This document shows, in pieces, positions 33,770 to 45,617 of a stretch of DNA of 64,000 nt. The notes under the pieces were generated by a model. It worked only from the letters and a program-made list of their open reading frames with translations. It was not told the origin of the DNA and searched no databases. Position numbers and translations under genes: made by a program. Source of the DNA: Adineta ricciae. Lineage: Eukaryota; Rotifera; Eurotatoria; Adinetida; Adinetidae. The first letter of the stretch is position 1, and each line of letters opens with the position of its first letter. Location of the stretch: contig CAJNOJ010000427.1 in assembly GCA_905250025.1 (NCBI GenBank), positions 1 to 64,000 of the forward strand, in the 5' to 3' direction.

Positions 33770-36255
33770 ATCTGGTTATATCAGTAAGATGACAATACCA
33801 TCGTAATCTAGTTTTTTTTGATAGACGTATATCAAAGGCTACGAGGATTTATTTCATATGAACCTTTTCTTAGACGTACACTGTCAATCTTTTTCGTATA
33901 GATGAATTAATAACTATGAATCTTCAGGTCGATTGATTCGCGCATTGCTCACAAATATCAAAACCTTGTTTTATACAAGAGAATGCCAAGAAAAACCCCA
34001 ACAGCCCTTTGAGCATATATCACATTCAAATTTCGTCGTTCGATACTGTCGGCTATAAGTACTTTAAGATGATTATCATGATACAACTGGAGCCGATGAC
34101 CATTTAGGCATATCAGTTGTAGTGTGCCTATAGAGAACAAAATACATGAATCCGAAAATTCTCTTCATTCTTTTTACCATTGAAATCGAATTCAATTGGT
34201 GTCTAGAAGATCTTTTATAGTGTCACAACAAAATCAATTAAAAACAATGACTAACCGGTCTATTTTGCTGGATATCTTTTAACCCTTGTGCGGTATTTGT
34301 GGGTCCAATGAGACCCACAACATTGTTTTTTCATATTTTCTACACAAAGATCTATCCTGTTCTAGTCCATCTCTCCACTAATCGTTAGTCCTCTGACGGT
34401 ATACAAGTACCATATTACATTTCACATATAGATCGTACCACTGAAAAACTGAAGGGTAGATCCATAGAGACCCTCGAGCAACTTTTATATTATATAGATG
34501 ATTTTCATGTATATTGTAGCTGCCATCTATTATGTGGAGTTTATTTATCATAGATGCGTTAGTACAACATTGCAAATTGTGAATTGATTATTATTTTTTT
34601 CAATCGTTTTCTGACGATCTTGTTATCTATATATTGAAATATGCCCAATACCGTCTCTAGTTATATGTATGCAAAATTATTCCTATTTATAAATTACTAC
34701 TAGACTAACTATTCGGGCTTCGATAAAAATATATCTTAAGGCTTACTATATCATATCTGCTACAGAGAACACTAAAAATGAAACTTTTCTAACTTATTTA
34801 CACGTGGGTCCGGAAGGACCCACGCAACATCTTTTGTGTAAAAAAAGAGGACATCTTACGAGGGTTAATAACGAGGCTAAAAGTTGAACATTTCGATTGC
34901 TTATCTTATTTGAAAATAAGACTAATGCATTTAATTCGTTGGAAAATGTTCATACAGATTTATAAAATAAAAGCAAGGTAATCTAATTATTATACGTATT
35001 ATCTTTGATTCCATGAAAATTTAGTTCGAAATGACGGTGATAGCACTACATTCCACACTTTTGTTATTATTTAAATCAACAGATACGGGTTTGTAAACGA
35101 TACATATGTAATAATGGCTATAAAAAATGAATATCTAATAACTAGATTATATCTGAGTGCGTCAATACAATATTGTGCTCCTTGATCATCGATTTAATTA
35201 TTTTTAAGTCCAATTTTAATGAGAATCTGTCGGTAAAAAAGATAATACATTGTCGAAATTGAAGTATATGTGATTACCGGATGATTTTGTAGTATTTTGG
35301 AGAGATATTCGATGTCATTGTCTCCAATTTGATTGTTGTCAAGCACAAGTTCGGTTAATGCCTAGTTTTAAGCGACGAAAGCAACATGATTGATCGAAAT
35401 CAATCACCAAGAATATAGAAGGGGCATTCCCACTGTTCGTAAGATCAAGTCGTTGAAGTGTCTATGTGGAGGAAAGATACATTATGTCCAATAAATCGAT
35501 CGATACTTACTTTATTATTTTTTAGCCAATCAACGAGATATTGTATTCCTTCATTTTCTATTTCACTGTGTGCGATGGAAATATTTCTAATCGCCTTCCA
35601 TAAACGATAGATGGCAAATTAATTGATGTTTATTTGATAATATAAATTTGCATATGATACTCAGTAAATTGTTGCGGAATATATCGAATAATAGATGACA
35701 TTCGATGCCTTTAAACGTCATATTGCGTAATGCCAAATTCCACCATGTCTATATGATATTACAAGTATACGATTAGGAAAAGACCTCGTCAATAACCTTC
35801 TTTCTTCTGACATTGATGATTTTTTTTCAAGGAAATCACATTTTGGATCTTTATTACCACTGAGATAGAGCCGAGTGGAAGTCTATGAGAGACTAAAGTG
35901 TTAAATTTATATGAGAGCAAAATCGAAAAGGAACGTTTTTCTGTCGCCTTGCGCACTATATAGAGCATCAATGCCAATTTCTTCAATATTATTTGATCGT
36001 AAATCAAGATGTTGAAGAGTTTGTACGAGAACGAATATCATATACGAATGAAAAACATATCACTGACAGTATTGTTTTGCATTGCATCGGTAATATATTT
36101 GGCTCCTTTGTCTCCAATATCCATTGATTGCAGGTTTAGTGCTGCGATTTTCTGCAACCAAAATACGACATAAAGATTTAGATATAATATTGAACAAATA
36201 AGCGTTTGCCTTGTTGTGTCGAATTTGAAAGCTTGCATTCATAGTAATAGCATGA
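33770..36255. other. 2.5-kb segment present in B, absent in A
   Basis: A passes from the hairpin region directly to the CCCAGGTCAAAATG block (15517), whereas B has about 2.5 kb between the matching points. The segment holds a piggyBac-like MITE (34279-34868) and, at 35270-36240 on the minus strand, extra LRR exons continuing the F-box/LRR gene: IAALNLQSMDIGDKGAKYI and LQHLDLRSNNIEEIGIDAL are examples. The most economical reading is a deletion in A that removed the 3' LRR exons. Confidence 0.65.
34279..34868. mobile_element. piggyBac-like non-autonomous element (MITE), TTAA-flanked
   Basis: The element is bounded by TTAA at both ends, with inverted termini TTAACCCTTGTGCGG and (complemented) TTAACCCTCGTAAGA. 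Each end also carries an internal short palindrome, GTGGGTCCAATGAGACCCAC on the left and GTGGGTCCGGAAGGACCCAC on the right. TTAA targets with CCCT-starting termini are the hallmark of piggyBac-type transposons. The 590-bp interior has no transposase. A autonomous partner must be elsewhere. Confidence 0.75.
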
Positions 36256-38627
36256 CACTTTTCATTACCTCCCAGGTCAAAATGTACGAGTTTCTATTTC
36301 ATATGAAGAGTTGAAACAAATTAAATGAAATCGATTAAAAGTACTTGTTTCGTTTAAAACGATTCATAAGGGCGCTCCGCGGTTGTCGCAGTGATCTCAT
36401 TAATACTTAGATTAAATACTCTTGGTATCTGTGAACACAAAACAACAGAGCCTTGTGCAGAGGAGAAAAGTTACTAAGCTATACTGAATTACCGTGTTAT
36501 TCCGTAAAGCATCATCCACCTGCAATGCCCCTTAATTTCCAATATGATTGTCACGAAGATCAAGTTCGATTAGCATCTATTAGCAGGAAGTAGATAAAGC
36601 ATTAAAAAACATAATTCAAATCAATGGATAGCTACCTTCTCGTTTCTGGAGCGCAGCAGCTAAGTATTGAGCACCCAAAGGTTCAATCCTGTTTCCACTC
36701 CGATTAAGAAGTGAGGAAAATTCAAATTACTGTGTTATTTTGTAATATGTTGTTCAAACGTCGTGCTCCATTGGTCCCTATTGGATTGTCGCTAAGTTGA
36801 AACATGACAAGTATCTTTATCATAAAGAAGGGGATAAAAAATTTGTACATACGGCTAGAAAATTACCGTCTGATCTCGTAAAACTTCAGCTAAAACTCGT
36901 ATGCCTTCCTCATCGATTCCCTTTTCATTCAGTAAAATACGGCGAATTGTCTATGAAAGTAACACATATCGATTGTCTCATATATGCATTTAGATAATCA
37001 CTTGGCTCTGCTGTAATGCATCGCTCAGATGTTTTACTCCATTATTTTCAATGCGATTCATTCCAAGACCAATCGAAGTAAGTCCCTTCAAATAATTTCA
37101 ACGTCATACGTTCAAAACACAAATGGCTGCGTATATACTTTATTAGATTTGATTGCTTCGCTTATATAGAACTCGCCAAGTTCCGCAATGCCATTGTTGT
37201 CCAGATAAATGTCTCTAATCGTTTGTACAAAGAAGATTATTTTGCATATGAAAAAAGATTTTCCTCATTATCTTGTTGTTTCTTAATCCATCACAAAGAT
37301 ATTTCGCTCCTTTAGTTTCAATCTGATTTCCTTGCAAGTTAAGTGACATTAAAGTCTGTTATCAACTCAAAATAAATACAAAACTGAAACGGAAAAACAC
37401 TTCTATTACCGTATTGTTTTCTCAAATCTTAACAATAAATCGTACACCTTCTGCTCCTATAAGATTGTTTTCCAAATGAAGATATTTAATTGTCTATTAA
37501 TTCACACGAAACTTTTTTTCCAACTGATAATAAAATGACTACCGTGTTATTCTCTAATGCGTACATTAGATATATCATATCAGGCGCTTTAAGATTTTGA
37601 GATTGTAATTTCAACTTTGTCAATGCCTATGTCAAAATCGGGAGGGTTTTCAAATCTTGGATAATAATTGTATCGAAGTATTTAGTTCATTACTTACCCA
37701 TGGTTTCGTGATACTATTGACATCTTGTAATAGATGAACAATTGGATGAAAATCAAAATTGAAAGATTTTCAGATCGGATAAGTCTTTTTGAATTAATCG
37801 TGCTCAGTTTGAAACGTTTAGAATACAGTCTAATTTCAATCGATATGACAATAGTTTAAGTTGAACAAGTGATGGAGTAAGTGGCAGAACTATTTGAAAA
37901 TCAATCATTCATAAAGAACTATTTCCGATGGTCAATGATGTTCATTGTCGATATAATGGGTACAAGTAGAAGACAATGGTACATAGTTATCCATTGTAAA
38001 TTGTTGGATTATTAATCTTTGTAATTGTGTCAATTTCTGTAGAATAAGATGGTACTCCGACAAGGAACACAATTTAATCGTTAGATGTTTTGTAGTGGAG
38101 AGGTTTGACCAAGATATTTTCTGAATACAAATACCTGATTTGATTAAATGTAGTTGATTAAGATTTAGGTGAGTTATAACCTTCGAAATAAAAGCTAATG
38201 GTTCTGTGTCATACCAACTTCATGTATGAATGCTAAGTGAGCTTAAATTCGATAGAGTAAGTCGATTCAAAAGTTCGTAATCCTTAGAGGCTGTGACGTA
38301 ATCTAATGTAATTGATCGAAGAAAAGTTAATGGACTAATGTTGACAATGGAAGAAAGTAATTCAATGTCAGATGATTTATATGAATCGCCACCACATATG
38401 AGTGAAGTGATGTTTTCTGGTTTTATAAGACGAAGTATTCTTTTCATATGTGAGTATGATGTCGAATTAAAATTTAATTCACATTGATTATAATCATCGG
38501 TAATTTCATAAAATCGTTTGCATACATGACAAAATTTGAAGATAATTGTGTATGTATCAAGATACTTGAGGATTTGATACAATAGTTCCGATGGTAATGC
38601 CAAAAGTGATGCGGTTGTCATTGACAT
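36256..38627 (-). pseudogene. F-box/LRR gene, haplotype B copy
   Basis: The F-box frame is at 38627-38220 (LPSELLYQILKYLDTY, CHVCKRFYEIT), with the LKSFNFDFHP segment and the same run of one-LRR exons downstream. B keeps one exon in frame (LKAPDMIYLMYALENNT) where A has an extra T, and keeps two LRR exons separate with a normal intron near 36690-36735 where A has fused them by a 44-bp deletion. The in-frame TGA in the TIKYLHLENN exon is shared with A. B is therefore the less damaged allele and extends into 35270-36240, but it still does not read through. Confidence 0.5.
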
Positions 38628-39441
38628 GTTGACTGTAGTGTTCCAAATATCAAATAAATTTATTTTATGTAATCGACAATGAGCGAGTTGATAGTCAGTA
38701 GTGCACGTGTATAGTTATCTTTTATTTGTAACTACACAGATGCACATCCAAGAATAAATAAGCGCAAATTTGTATTATTTCTTATCATAAAGATTCTAAG
38801 TGGTGTGAAAAGAAGTCAAAGCAAAGACAAATATTTATACTTCAAATTACAAAACATAGCAAAACCCATAAAAAGCTGTGTTTTCCCTCTTATTCACACA
38901 CGAAAAAATCAACACAGTCGATACTTTTCTTGGTAAGAAGCCCCCCACATAACTGAGTTATTATCAGATGTAGGTGTCACCTATTGATACTCTTAACAAA
39001 AGAGAGATAATCTTGAAGGTGAGAGTGTTTATCAAACATATATCCTCCTCTCATCCTAGAATCGCGTCTACATATTACTATCTGCTCTCGGTAGTACTTA
39101 TTGCTATATTCGTGACGATCACCAGTCTGCAGTTCAGAACATTTGAGGTTTCAAAGGATTGCTGATTGAGTTGCAATCAACAAATATTATTTATTTCAAT
39201 TTTCCTAACTAAAAATGACGTTTTGAAAGTCACCATAACCTTAAAAGAACGTACTTGAAAGTACTGAATAATTCTTAAAAATCCTTGAATATTGAAAGTG
39301 CGCAAGGTCATCACTTGTTTCCATGTGAAAGTATGGCAAATACATGACTTCATTTTCTATGATAAAATAAACAATAAGAATACTCCCAAATTGCGACATA
39401 TAATTACGTCAATCATGTTAATGATGGAACGAATCATTCTA

Positions 39442-39449
39442 TATAAATA
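39442..39449 (+). promoter_or_regulatory. TATA box of the secreted-protein gene, B copy
   Basis: TATAAATA 51 bp upstream of the ATG at 39493, the same as in A. Confidence 0.65.
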
Positions 39450-39492
39450 GGTGTGCATCAGACACAGCAAAAAACAACTCAAATCAATCAAC

Positions 39493-39954
39493 ATGAACAA
39501 ACTTCCTCTTTCAGTAAGTAGAAATGACGAAAAAGAAACGATTTGAATTCGACTTTCATTGTAGATTTGTCTTATCTTTGGTATTGTTTGTTACACAAAT
39601 GCACAAGGTGTAACATTTACAACAACTGCACCTCCTTTCACAGTACTTTGCAATACTATTACAGCAAACAAGGCAACAACAGCTGCGTTTTTACAACAAC
39701 TCACAGCTGCATTGCAAAGTACTGGTGCAGGATCAACGAATTTTCCCAATTCAGTTGCATATGTAACAAATTCAACAAATCAGAAGGAACTCTTAAGTGG
39801 CGAACAAGGATGTATGAACTTCTTCAATGGTTTCCTAACACCATTTACAACTGATTTACAAAATGATAAAGTCAAAATCGTTGATGCTCGACAACAACTC
39901 AGCCAATTTCTTCAAACAAAATTTCCAAATCTCGCTGCGGTGCTTCCAAATTAA
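39493..39954 (+). CDS. Small secreted protein, haplotype B copy
   Basis: Two exons, 39493-39513 and 39565-39954, with the same 51-nt intron. The signal peptide differs by one residue from A (Pro for Ala at position 5), and the mature part is nearly unchanged (one Leu for Val next to the first cysteine). The high conservation, flanked by more diverged intergenic sequence, supports a functional product. Confidence 0.7.
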
Positions 39955-41050
39955 AGTCTTTCGAACACATTAACAAAGAACTTCAATTCTTTTTTTTTCT
40001 CGTTTCGTTAGTTAGATCCTCTTTTTTCCATTGAAAACAAAAATAAACTTTCTTTGGGTGACGGTGAAATATTTTAAATTCCAATTTTACATAATTTCTT
40101 TGATATTAACGAGAAAGTAATCAAGATAAGAAAGGTTATTCATCTTTCTTTTACTTTTCACTTAGTCGTACATTCGAGAATAAATGAAAACTAGGTTGAT
40201 GTGAAACTATAACACAACGAAACAGATTTAGCCTAAAGATTTTAAAATAAAGTTCGGTAAGTGAAAAGTAATCTATTTGATTCCGAATTGAAATTCGGTA
40301 TCGAATGGCGTTAGTTTTATACTCGGGACAAGCTTTGAAAAATCTTTGCCTATAGTTTTATCTTTCTTTTGTCTAAAAGAAAAAATTTCGATAAAATTTC
40401 TCTGAAGTTTTTTGTCTAAAACAAGTCCTAGGTCAAAATTTGTTTCTTTGTATTAGCTACACGTTGATTGTGTGGATGAATTATTCCAAAAGAATTTCTT
40501 CAATTTGATGATTTTCTCGATGCTCGTTTTGACAAATGATTCAATTTCTCTCCGAATAACACTGCTTTTTCACCTGTCAATATGAAAACAATTGTGTATT
40601 TAATGAATTTTCATTTGTCTTTGGAAAAGGTTGCAACAATAACTTTATGGATATTTACTTTGCTTCCAAATCAAAATACATTCAATACTAATATTTGTCT
40701 AATTCGAACAAATATCGTTCTCAAAAGAATCATTCATCTCCTTGAACAGAAATTCATTACTGCTTTTAATAATCTAATCGTCCGGAGTTGTACAATCCTG
40801 ACCATGATCATCTGTTGAAAGAGCAGGAATATGATCTCATGTCGAAATCCATTGAATTCCGTTTTCACCTCGTATGTCATTCACTTTGACATTCCATCAC
40901 TGTCACTTTTTCTCACCTCAAGATTTTACTACAAGATCTTTTCAATCTGTAATTGGTTGAATAATATTTTCGTTTATTTTCAACCAACAACTCTCTTACG
41001 AACATAAGTGTACACGTATATCCATGTTCAAATATCAACCATATTTTCAT
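39955..41050. other. Intergenic, no supported gene
   Basis: Counterpart of 19150-20230. The 78-codon frame at 40582-40818 opens here only because this copy lacks stops seen in A. It has no recognisable features. Confidence 0.35.
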
Positions 41051-41389
41051 TCAAACAATAAACCCGTACGCCTTTGAATGGTCAGTTTCTATTAAGCCAG
41101 TTGCAAAAGGCCATGTAGGTGTTCTAACAAGATCTTTCTTGAGCAAGCATGTGCCTTCGTTATCATCTGTTTGTGTAAAGTGTGTACAACAAGTTGTTTG
41201 TCGACAACAAGGATCACATAATTTACTTGAGGATCGAATGTCTGACAAACCCTGTCTCTCAAAGTCGCAACCAAACGTCCATGATATAGTTCCATTGTAT
41301 TTCCATTACTGAAAGGTGCCTTTGACATCCCCTGACAATGATAGTATTAATGCACCGACAATGATGAAAGTTACTAATCGTCCTGTCAT
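41051..41389 (-). pseudogene. Cys-rich PAN/apple-like secreted protein, broken (haplotype B)
   Basis: Start at 41389 gives a full signal peptide (MTGRLVTFIIVGALILSLSG). The frame then meets TAA at 41306-41308, exactly where A has CAA, and continues open to 41051 with WTFGCDFERQ, KLCDPCCRQTTCCTHFTQ and GTCLLKKD. Without that single stop the product would be about 112 residues, secreted, with at least eight cysteines. Only one lesion is visible, so this copy is younger in decay than A. A PAN/apple-like fold is suggested by the CCTHF ... GTC-x-LK pattern, not proven. Confidence 0.5.
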
Positions 41390-42162
41390 TTTAGTGCGAA
41401 TTAAATCCGGAATATTAATTACTAAAATGAATTTCATAGAATATGATTAGTATGTAGCACACGGAAGATACCACCGTTTGTATCATTTTCATTGTAAATG
41501 GATACTATCGCTTAAATAACAAACTGCATAATCTAAGAGAAATTTTCCATCGTGATTTATTTTCTTTAGGTCAATGATAATCTTCTGATCTGTCATTAAT
41601 ATCTGAACAGAGAATCAAATTCTTCCCTATCAATTTTCGCGATTTTACCTATTAAAGGTATTTGGATAAAGTATTGTTAAAGAATAAATTTGTTGCTTAT
41701 ATTAACGAACTAATAAAAAGAGTTTTCTTTGGCGCGTTCTAAATGATAAATCGATGCGGAATTCAACACTGGATTAGCATTTTGCGTTCGATTCAAATAA
41801 AGACGTAAAATCATCTAGCTCACCAATCTGTCCAGAATAATTACTTTCAATTGAATTGTTCTAATTGAGACAGCAATTTCGATTACTAATGATGACAAGT
41901 AAATTAGAAACAAAAGAGTTGATATGAAGTGTATCGAGATGGATAAAGAGTAAAGCAATCGTATTAATGAGAAACGTAATAGATGTTTGAAAAATAATCT
42001 CCACTATTGGAACGGTTAATCGTGCTGAATTGGCAGAGAGAGTTACGAGGTCATCGTCTCCTCTCGCCATACCGCAGCGACATTTCTTCATGACTTTCTT
42101 TTATATTAAAAGCATACGTTTTTAACAACAATAAAAATATATTAAAAAGTGAAGACAACAAA

Positions 42163-43110
42163 TTATGTTTGTCGAGTATTTCCAGCTGGATGAGATCTTG
42201 TCTGTACTGTCGCAATTGGTTGAATTTGTTGTGATTGTCGCAAATGAAGAAGATCTTTCACTTTCTTTTGCAATTCTGGTAATGATAGAGCACAAACGAA
42301 AGGAAATATGAGAGGAATAAAGTAATTAGCGAACCCCATTGATACAAAAAGCTCAGTGAACAATTGACTCGATAAGCTAGTATAAGAACGAACAATATAG
42401 ACAATCGCGTAGGGTAATAATAAAAGAAGATAAACACATGAGATCGATAAGACTTGTATGGCCATTTTTCGATGTTTCTTCCAATGAATAGTTTGACGCA
42501 TTCGAACTCTTTGCCACAGAACACGAACAAGTAATGAAATACTACAGAAGACAATTGTGAATGTTGGTAAAAGTTGTTGCATCAGATAATCATATATTGT
42601 AAGTGTGTAATTATCATAGAAGCATGGCAACATACAAATCGGTGATAATGGATCAGAATAATTTTCACATGGAGGGAAAAAGAAAACAAAAAAATAAAAG
42701 AGAAATAAATAAAATGGAAAGAAAAGGAGAGGAAAATAGTGAAGAATGAATCGTCTTTTTCTTGTTGAGATCCATCGATCATGAAAGATGAGAATATGTC
42801 GTTCGACTGTTGCCCATGCAAACAACATTGTGTGTAAGACATAAAGACTCCAATCCAGGAATCCCCAAATGGTACAAAACATCATTGATCGATCCCATCT
42901 GTCTTGATTTTGATAAAAGTAAAGCGTCCACGGATAAAGTGTACAATCAGCAAGGAAACAAATGAAAAGAAGAACAATGATGACATGATTATGAAGTGAT
43001 TGACGTAATGTTCGATCGAATAACATATGATAAAGAACGAACAAAGTACAGAAAGTCGAAGGAATATAGAAGACGAGAAATAAAACAAATTTCATGTTGT
43101 CAGAAATCAT
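42163..43110 (-). CDS. Seven-transmembrane receptor, haplotype B copy, full length
   Basis: A 315-residue intronless receptor, the allele of 21866-22756 but with the full C-tail (QPIATVQTRSHPAGNTRQT). All motifs of the family are present: FCTIWGFLDW, WATVERH, IHWKKHRKM before TM6, and TM7 without NPxxY. In the tail, the arginine/serine/threonine content matches the 2589 receptor's tail, suggesting the long form is ancestral and A is the truncated allele. Confidence 0.8.
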   Translation of the reverse strand: MISDNMKFVLFLVFYIPSTFCTLFVLYHMLFDRTLRQSLHNHVIIVLLFICFLADCTLYPWTLYFYQNQDRWDRSMMFCTIWGFLDWSLYVLHTMLFAWATVERHILIFHDRWISTRKRRFILHYFPLLFFPFYLFLFYFFVFFFPPCENYSDPLSPICMLPCFYDNYTLTIYDYLMQQLLPTFTIVFCSISLLVRVLWQRVRMRQTIHWKKHRKMAIQVLSISCVYLLLLLPYAIVYIVRSYTSLSSQLFTELFVSMGFANYFIPLIFPFVCALSLPELQKKVKDLLHLRQSQQIQPIATVQTRSHPAGNTRQT

Positions 43111-43819
43111 TTTTATGAGAATTCAAATTGAGTTTCGGATTTTTCTGTCTTAGACGCTTATCTGAATTCACCCCGGCTTCACAAATAATGAGAGAAGTAG
43201 CATTTTTATATGCTAAAAATGTTTTTTAACACAAAAACATTTCAAAGAATTACCTTCCAGAAATTTGCGTTAGGAGATGTGCTTTTTCATGCATACAAAT
43301 ATTCTTCTACTAGTTACGTATGACATTTAATGAAGTATGTTTCTCAGATGCTCTGGGCGACATTATGAAAGAAGAGTTCTTTTGAACATCTTTTTTTTAG
43401 GAAGCTCAACGTATTCTACAACCTGAAATATCTGGAAATTAGTGTCATTCATGGAACTCATAGGATAACATTGGGAATACACGAAGCCACAAGTGAGAGT
43501 GTGAAGAGATTGTGTGTAATTCTGGCACAAAATTTCAGAGATATATTAAAGAATGTGAACAGACGAAGTAACCACTGACTCCCAGGTGTGCAGGATAACT
43601 TCTCTATATCCGGCGCATTTTCTCATTCAGACTATCATAGCATAAAATCAAACTCAAAATTCGAACGATATGATTATAAAAAAAGAAATACATCTAATGA
43701 AATCGGCAAGCTATTTTAGCTACATGAATAACATAGCGCCCGTCGAGAGCATTCCGATTAACTGAAGGTCACTTTTTTTAACAATGATCTACGCATCGTT
43801 GACAAAAAAAAGACTGATG

Positions 43820-45171
43820 TCATTGATTGAGTTTTTCCGCAACTTTCGTAAGTATAGGTTCTATTCGATTGTTGAGTCCTGCGACGGTTGCATCTAATCG
43901 ATTCATCACATAAGCGAAAGAAAGATTGTATGCTGGTGCAGCTAAACCAATACTTCCACCCGCTCCTATGAAGAACATGATTCAATCAAGCGAGAAAGTC
44001 TAAACATAGAAATTACCAAAATGGCCAAAACTTCCAGAACCCAACCGAGGAAGAATTCGATCAAAATTCATAAAACCCATTCCGAACGATATCGATGATT
44101 GTGACACGGAATCTAATTCCACATAAGGCGTATTGGATTTCGTTGCGATTTTCAAAATATCTTCACTTATAATTCGTCGATACCTTCCATCATCGACATC
44201 ACCAATCAATAAGGCGTAGAATCGTGCAACTGACCAAGCATTTGTAATACCATTGGCAGCTGGTATTTCAGCTTGATGTAAATGAGCCTCATTAAAGAAA
44301 TTTATAGATTCATCTAATGATGCGTTCTGAAAGTCTTTTGTGATTTGGTTAAATTCAAGTGGAGACACACGATGTTCTTGTGCAGAAGGCAAACCGATGT
44401 AAAATTCAAGATTTGATGGAGATGATATTTCCTCGTGAACAAATTCCCCCAACGAACGTCTTTTTCGATCAACACGTCGAATAAGTTCGCCAGCAAGCCA
44501 ACCATAAGTCAACGGATGATAATTATGAGCTGTTCCAGGCCACCACGCCGGAGATTGCTCNNNNNNNNNNNNNNNNNNNNNNNNNNNNNNNNNNNNNNNN
44601 NNNNNNNNNNNNNNNNNNNNNNNNNNNNNNNNNNNNNNNNNNNNNNNNNNNNNNNNNNNNCCCAATCGAGATAGTCTTCATATGAAGCAGAAACGTCTGG
44701 TACTCCAGCGCGATGGGAAAGAATATCACTGACTGTGGTGTTTTCTTTTCCATTTTGTCCATATTCAGGCCAATAGTCAGTAACCAATGCGGAATAGTTG
44801 AGTAAACCTCGTTGAACAGCAAGAGCGACAGCGGCAGCGACAATTCCTTTCGATGTTGAGAAAACTATTTGTAATGCTGCGCTATCATAAGGTTTTGTCT
44901 TTGATTCATCAAACCATCCACCTGTGAGACTAACGACTGGTTTGCCTTGGTGATATATTGCCACTGATGCTCCTAAATCTCGGTCTTTGATAAAATTATC
45001 TTGAAAAAGATCGGAGACAAATTCCCAACCGGGTGCGATTTCGCCTTGAATGTTGTGATCAATTAATTTGTAACTAATTACGGATAAAGGGAAAGTCAAC
45101 AGAAGAAAATACATTGAATAATGGATCATTCGGTTAGCACTCATATTGAAAAGGATACAGAATACGCTCAA
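43820..45171 (-). CDS. Beta-lactamase-family protein, haplotype B copy, interrupted by an N gap
   Basis: The frame equals the A gene at 23462-24755, with the third motif rebuilt by the same splice (intron between 44040 and 43960). Positions 44561-44660 are 100 N. Matching the flanks to A indicates only about 24-30 bp are missing, so the 100 N is a placeholder and the reading frame is probably continuous. The gap falls between the S-x-x-K domain and the YHPLTYG segment. The start is six codons inside the A start, in the same hydrophobic leader (MSVFCILFNMSANRM). Confidence 0.75.
44561..44660. other. 100-N assembly gap
   Basis: Run of 100 N inside the beta-lactamase-family gene. Comparison with haplotype A suggests a true length of roughly 25 bp. 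Confidence 0.95.
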
Positions 45172-45617
45172 CAGAAAGAAAAAGAATACGATAAGTATAG
45201 TCGAGTATATGTCAGTATGTAAATGAGATTATATTGAATTTATGTAGTACATTAGTTAACATTCGAAAGTTTGTAAAAATACGTATTATTCATTGAAAAA
45301 ATATCTTTGGTATTAGCATGTTATTTCACACGATTATTCGGATTAATATTTAATGTCATTTTCTGTTTTCGCAGCTCAAAGTGAAAATTGAGACCTTGAG
45401 GCAAGAGAAATTATAGAGAAAGAACCTCTCTCAGAATTTGATTCTGACGAGTCGCACATGGAGCGCCTCTCGAGAATGGTTTGCGTTCTTTTCCTCTCTT
45501 GCCACGTATGAGTCATCTGTTCTTTTTCTCTTGCACGTGCTCTTGAGAGAAAAACATAGTCAACATGTAGCGAACTGGGTATTTTTCATACTATATCAAG
45601 TTTCGTCGAACATTGGC

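Noticed and set aside
40582..40818. 78-residue hydrophobic protein
   Set aside because: The A counterpart (about 19760-20000) contains stops and neither copy shows codon constraint.
43758..43985. 75-codon minus ORF overlapping the last exon of the beta-lactamase-like gene
   Set aside because: It is the same exon read in the wrong frame without the splice.
9077..45171. Recent 18-kb tandem segmental duplication of a whole gene cluster
   Set aside because: The copy borders coincide exactly with single-N join marks in the middle of exons, and the third piece completes the first. Allelic contigs placed in series explain all of it more simply.
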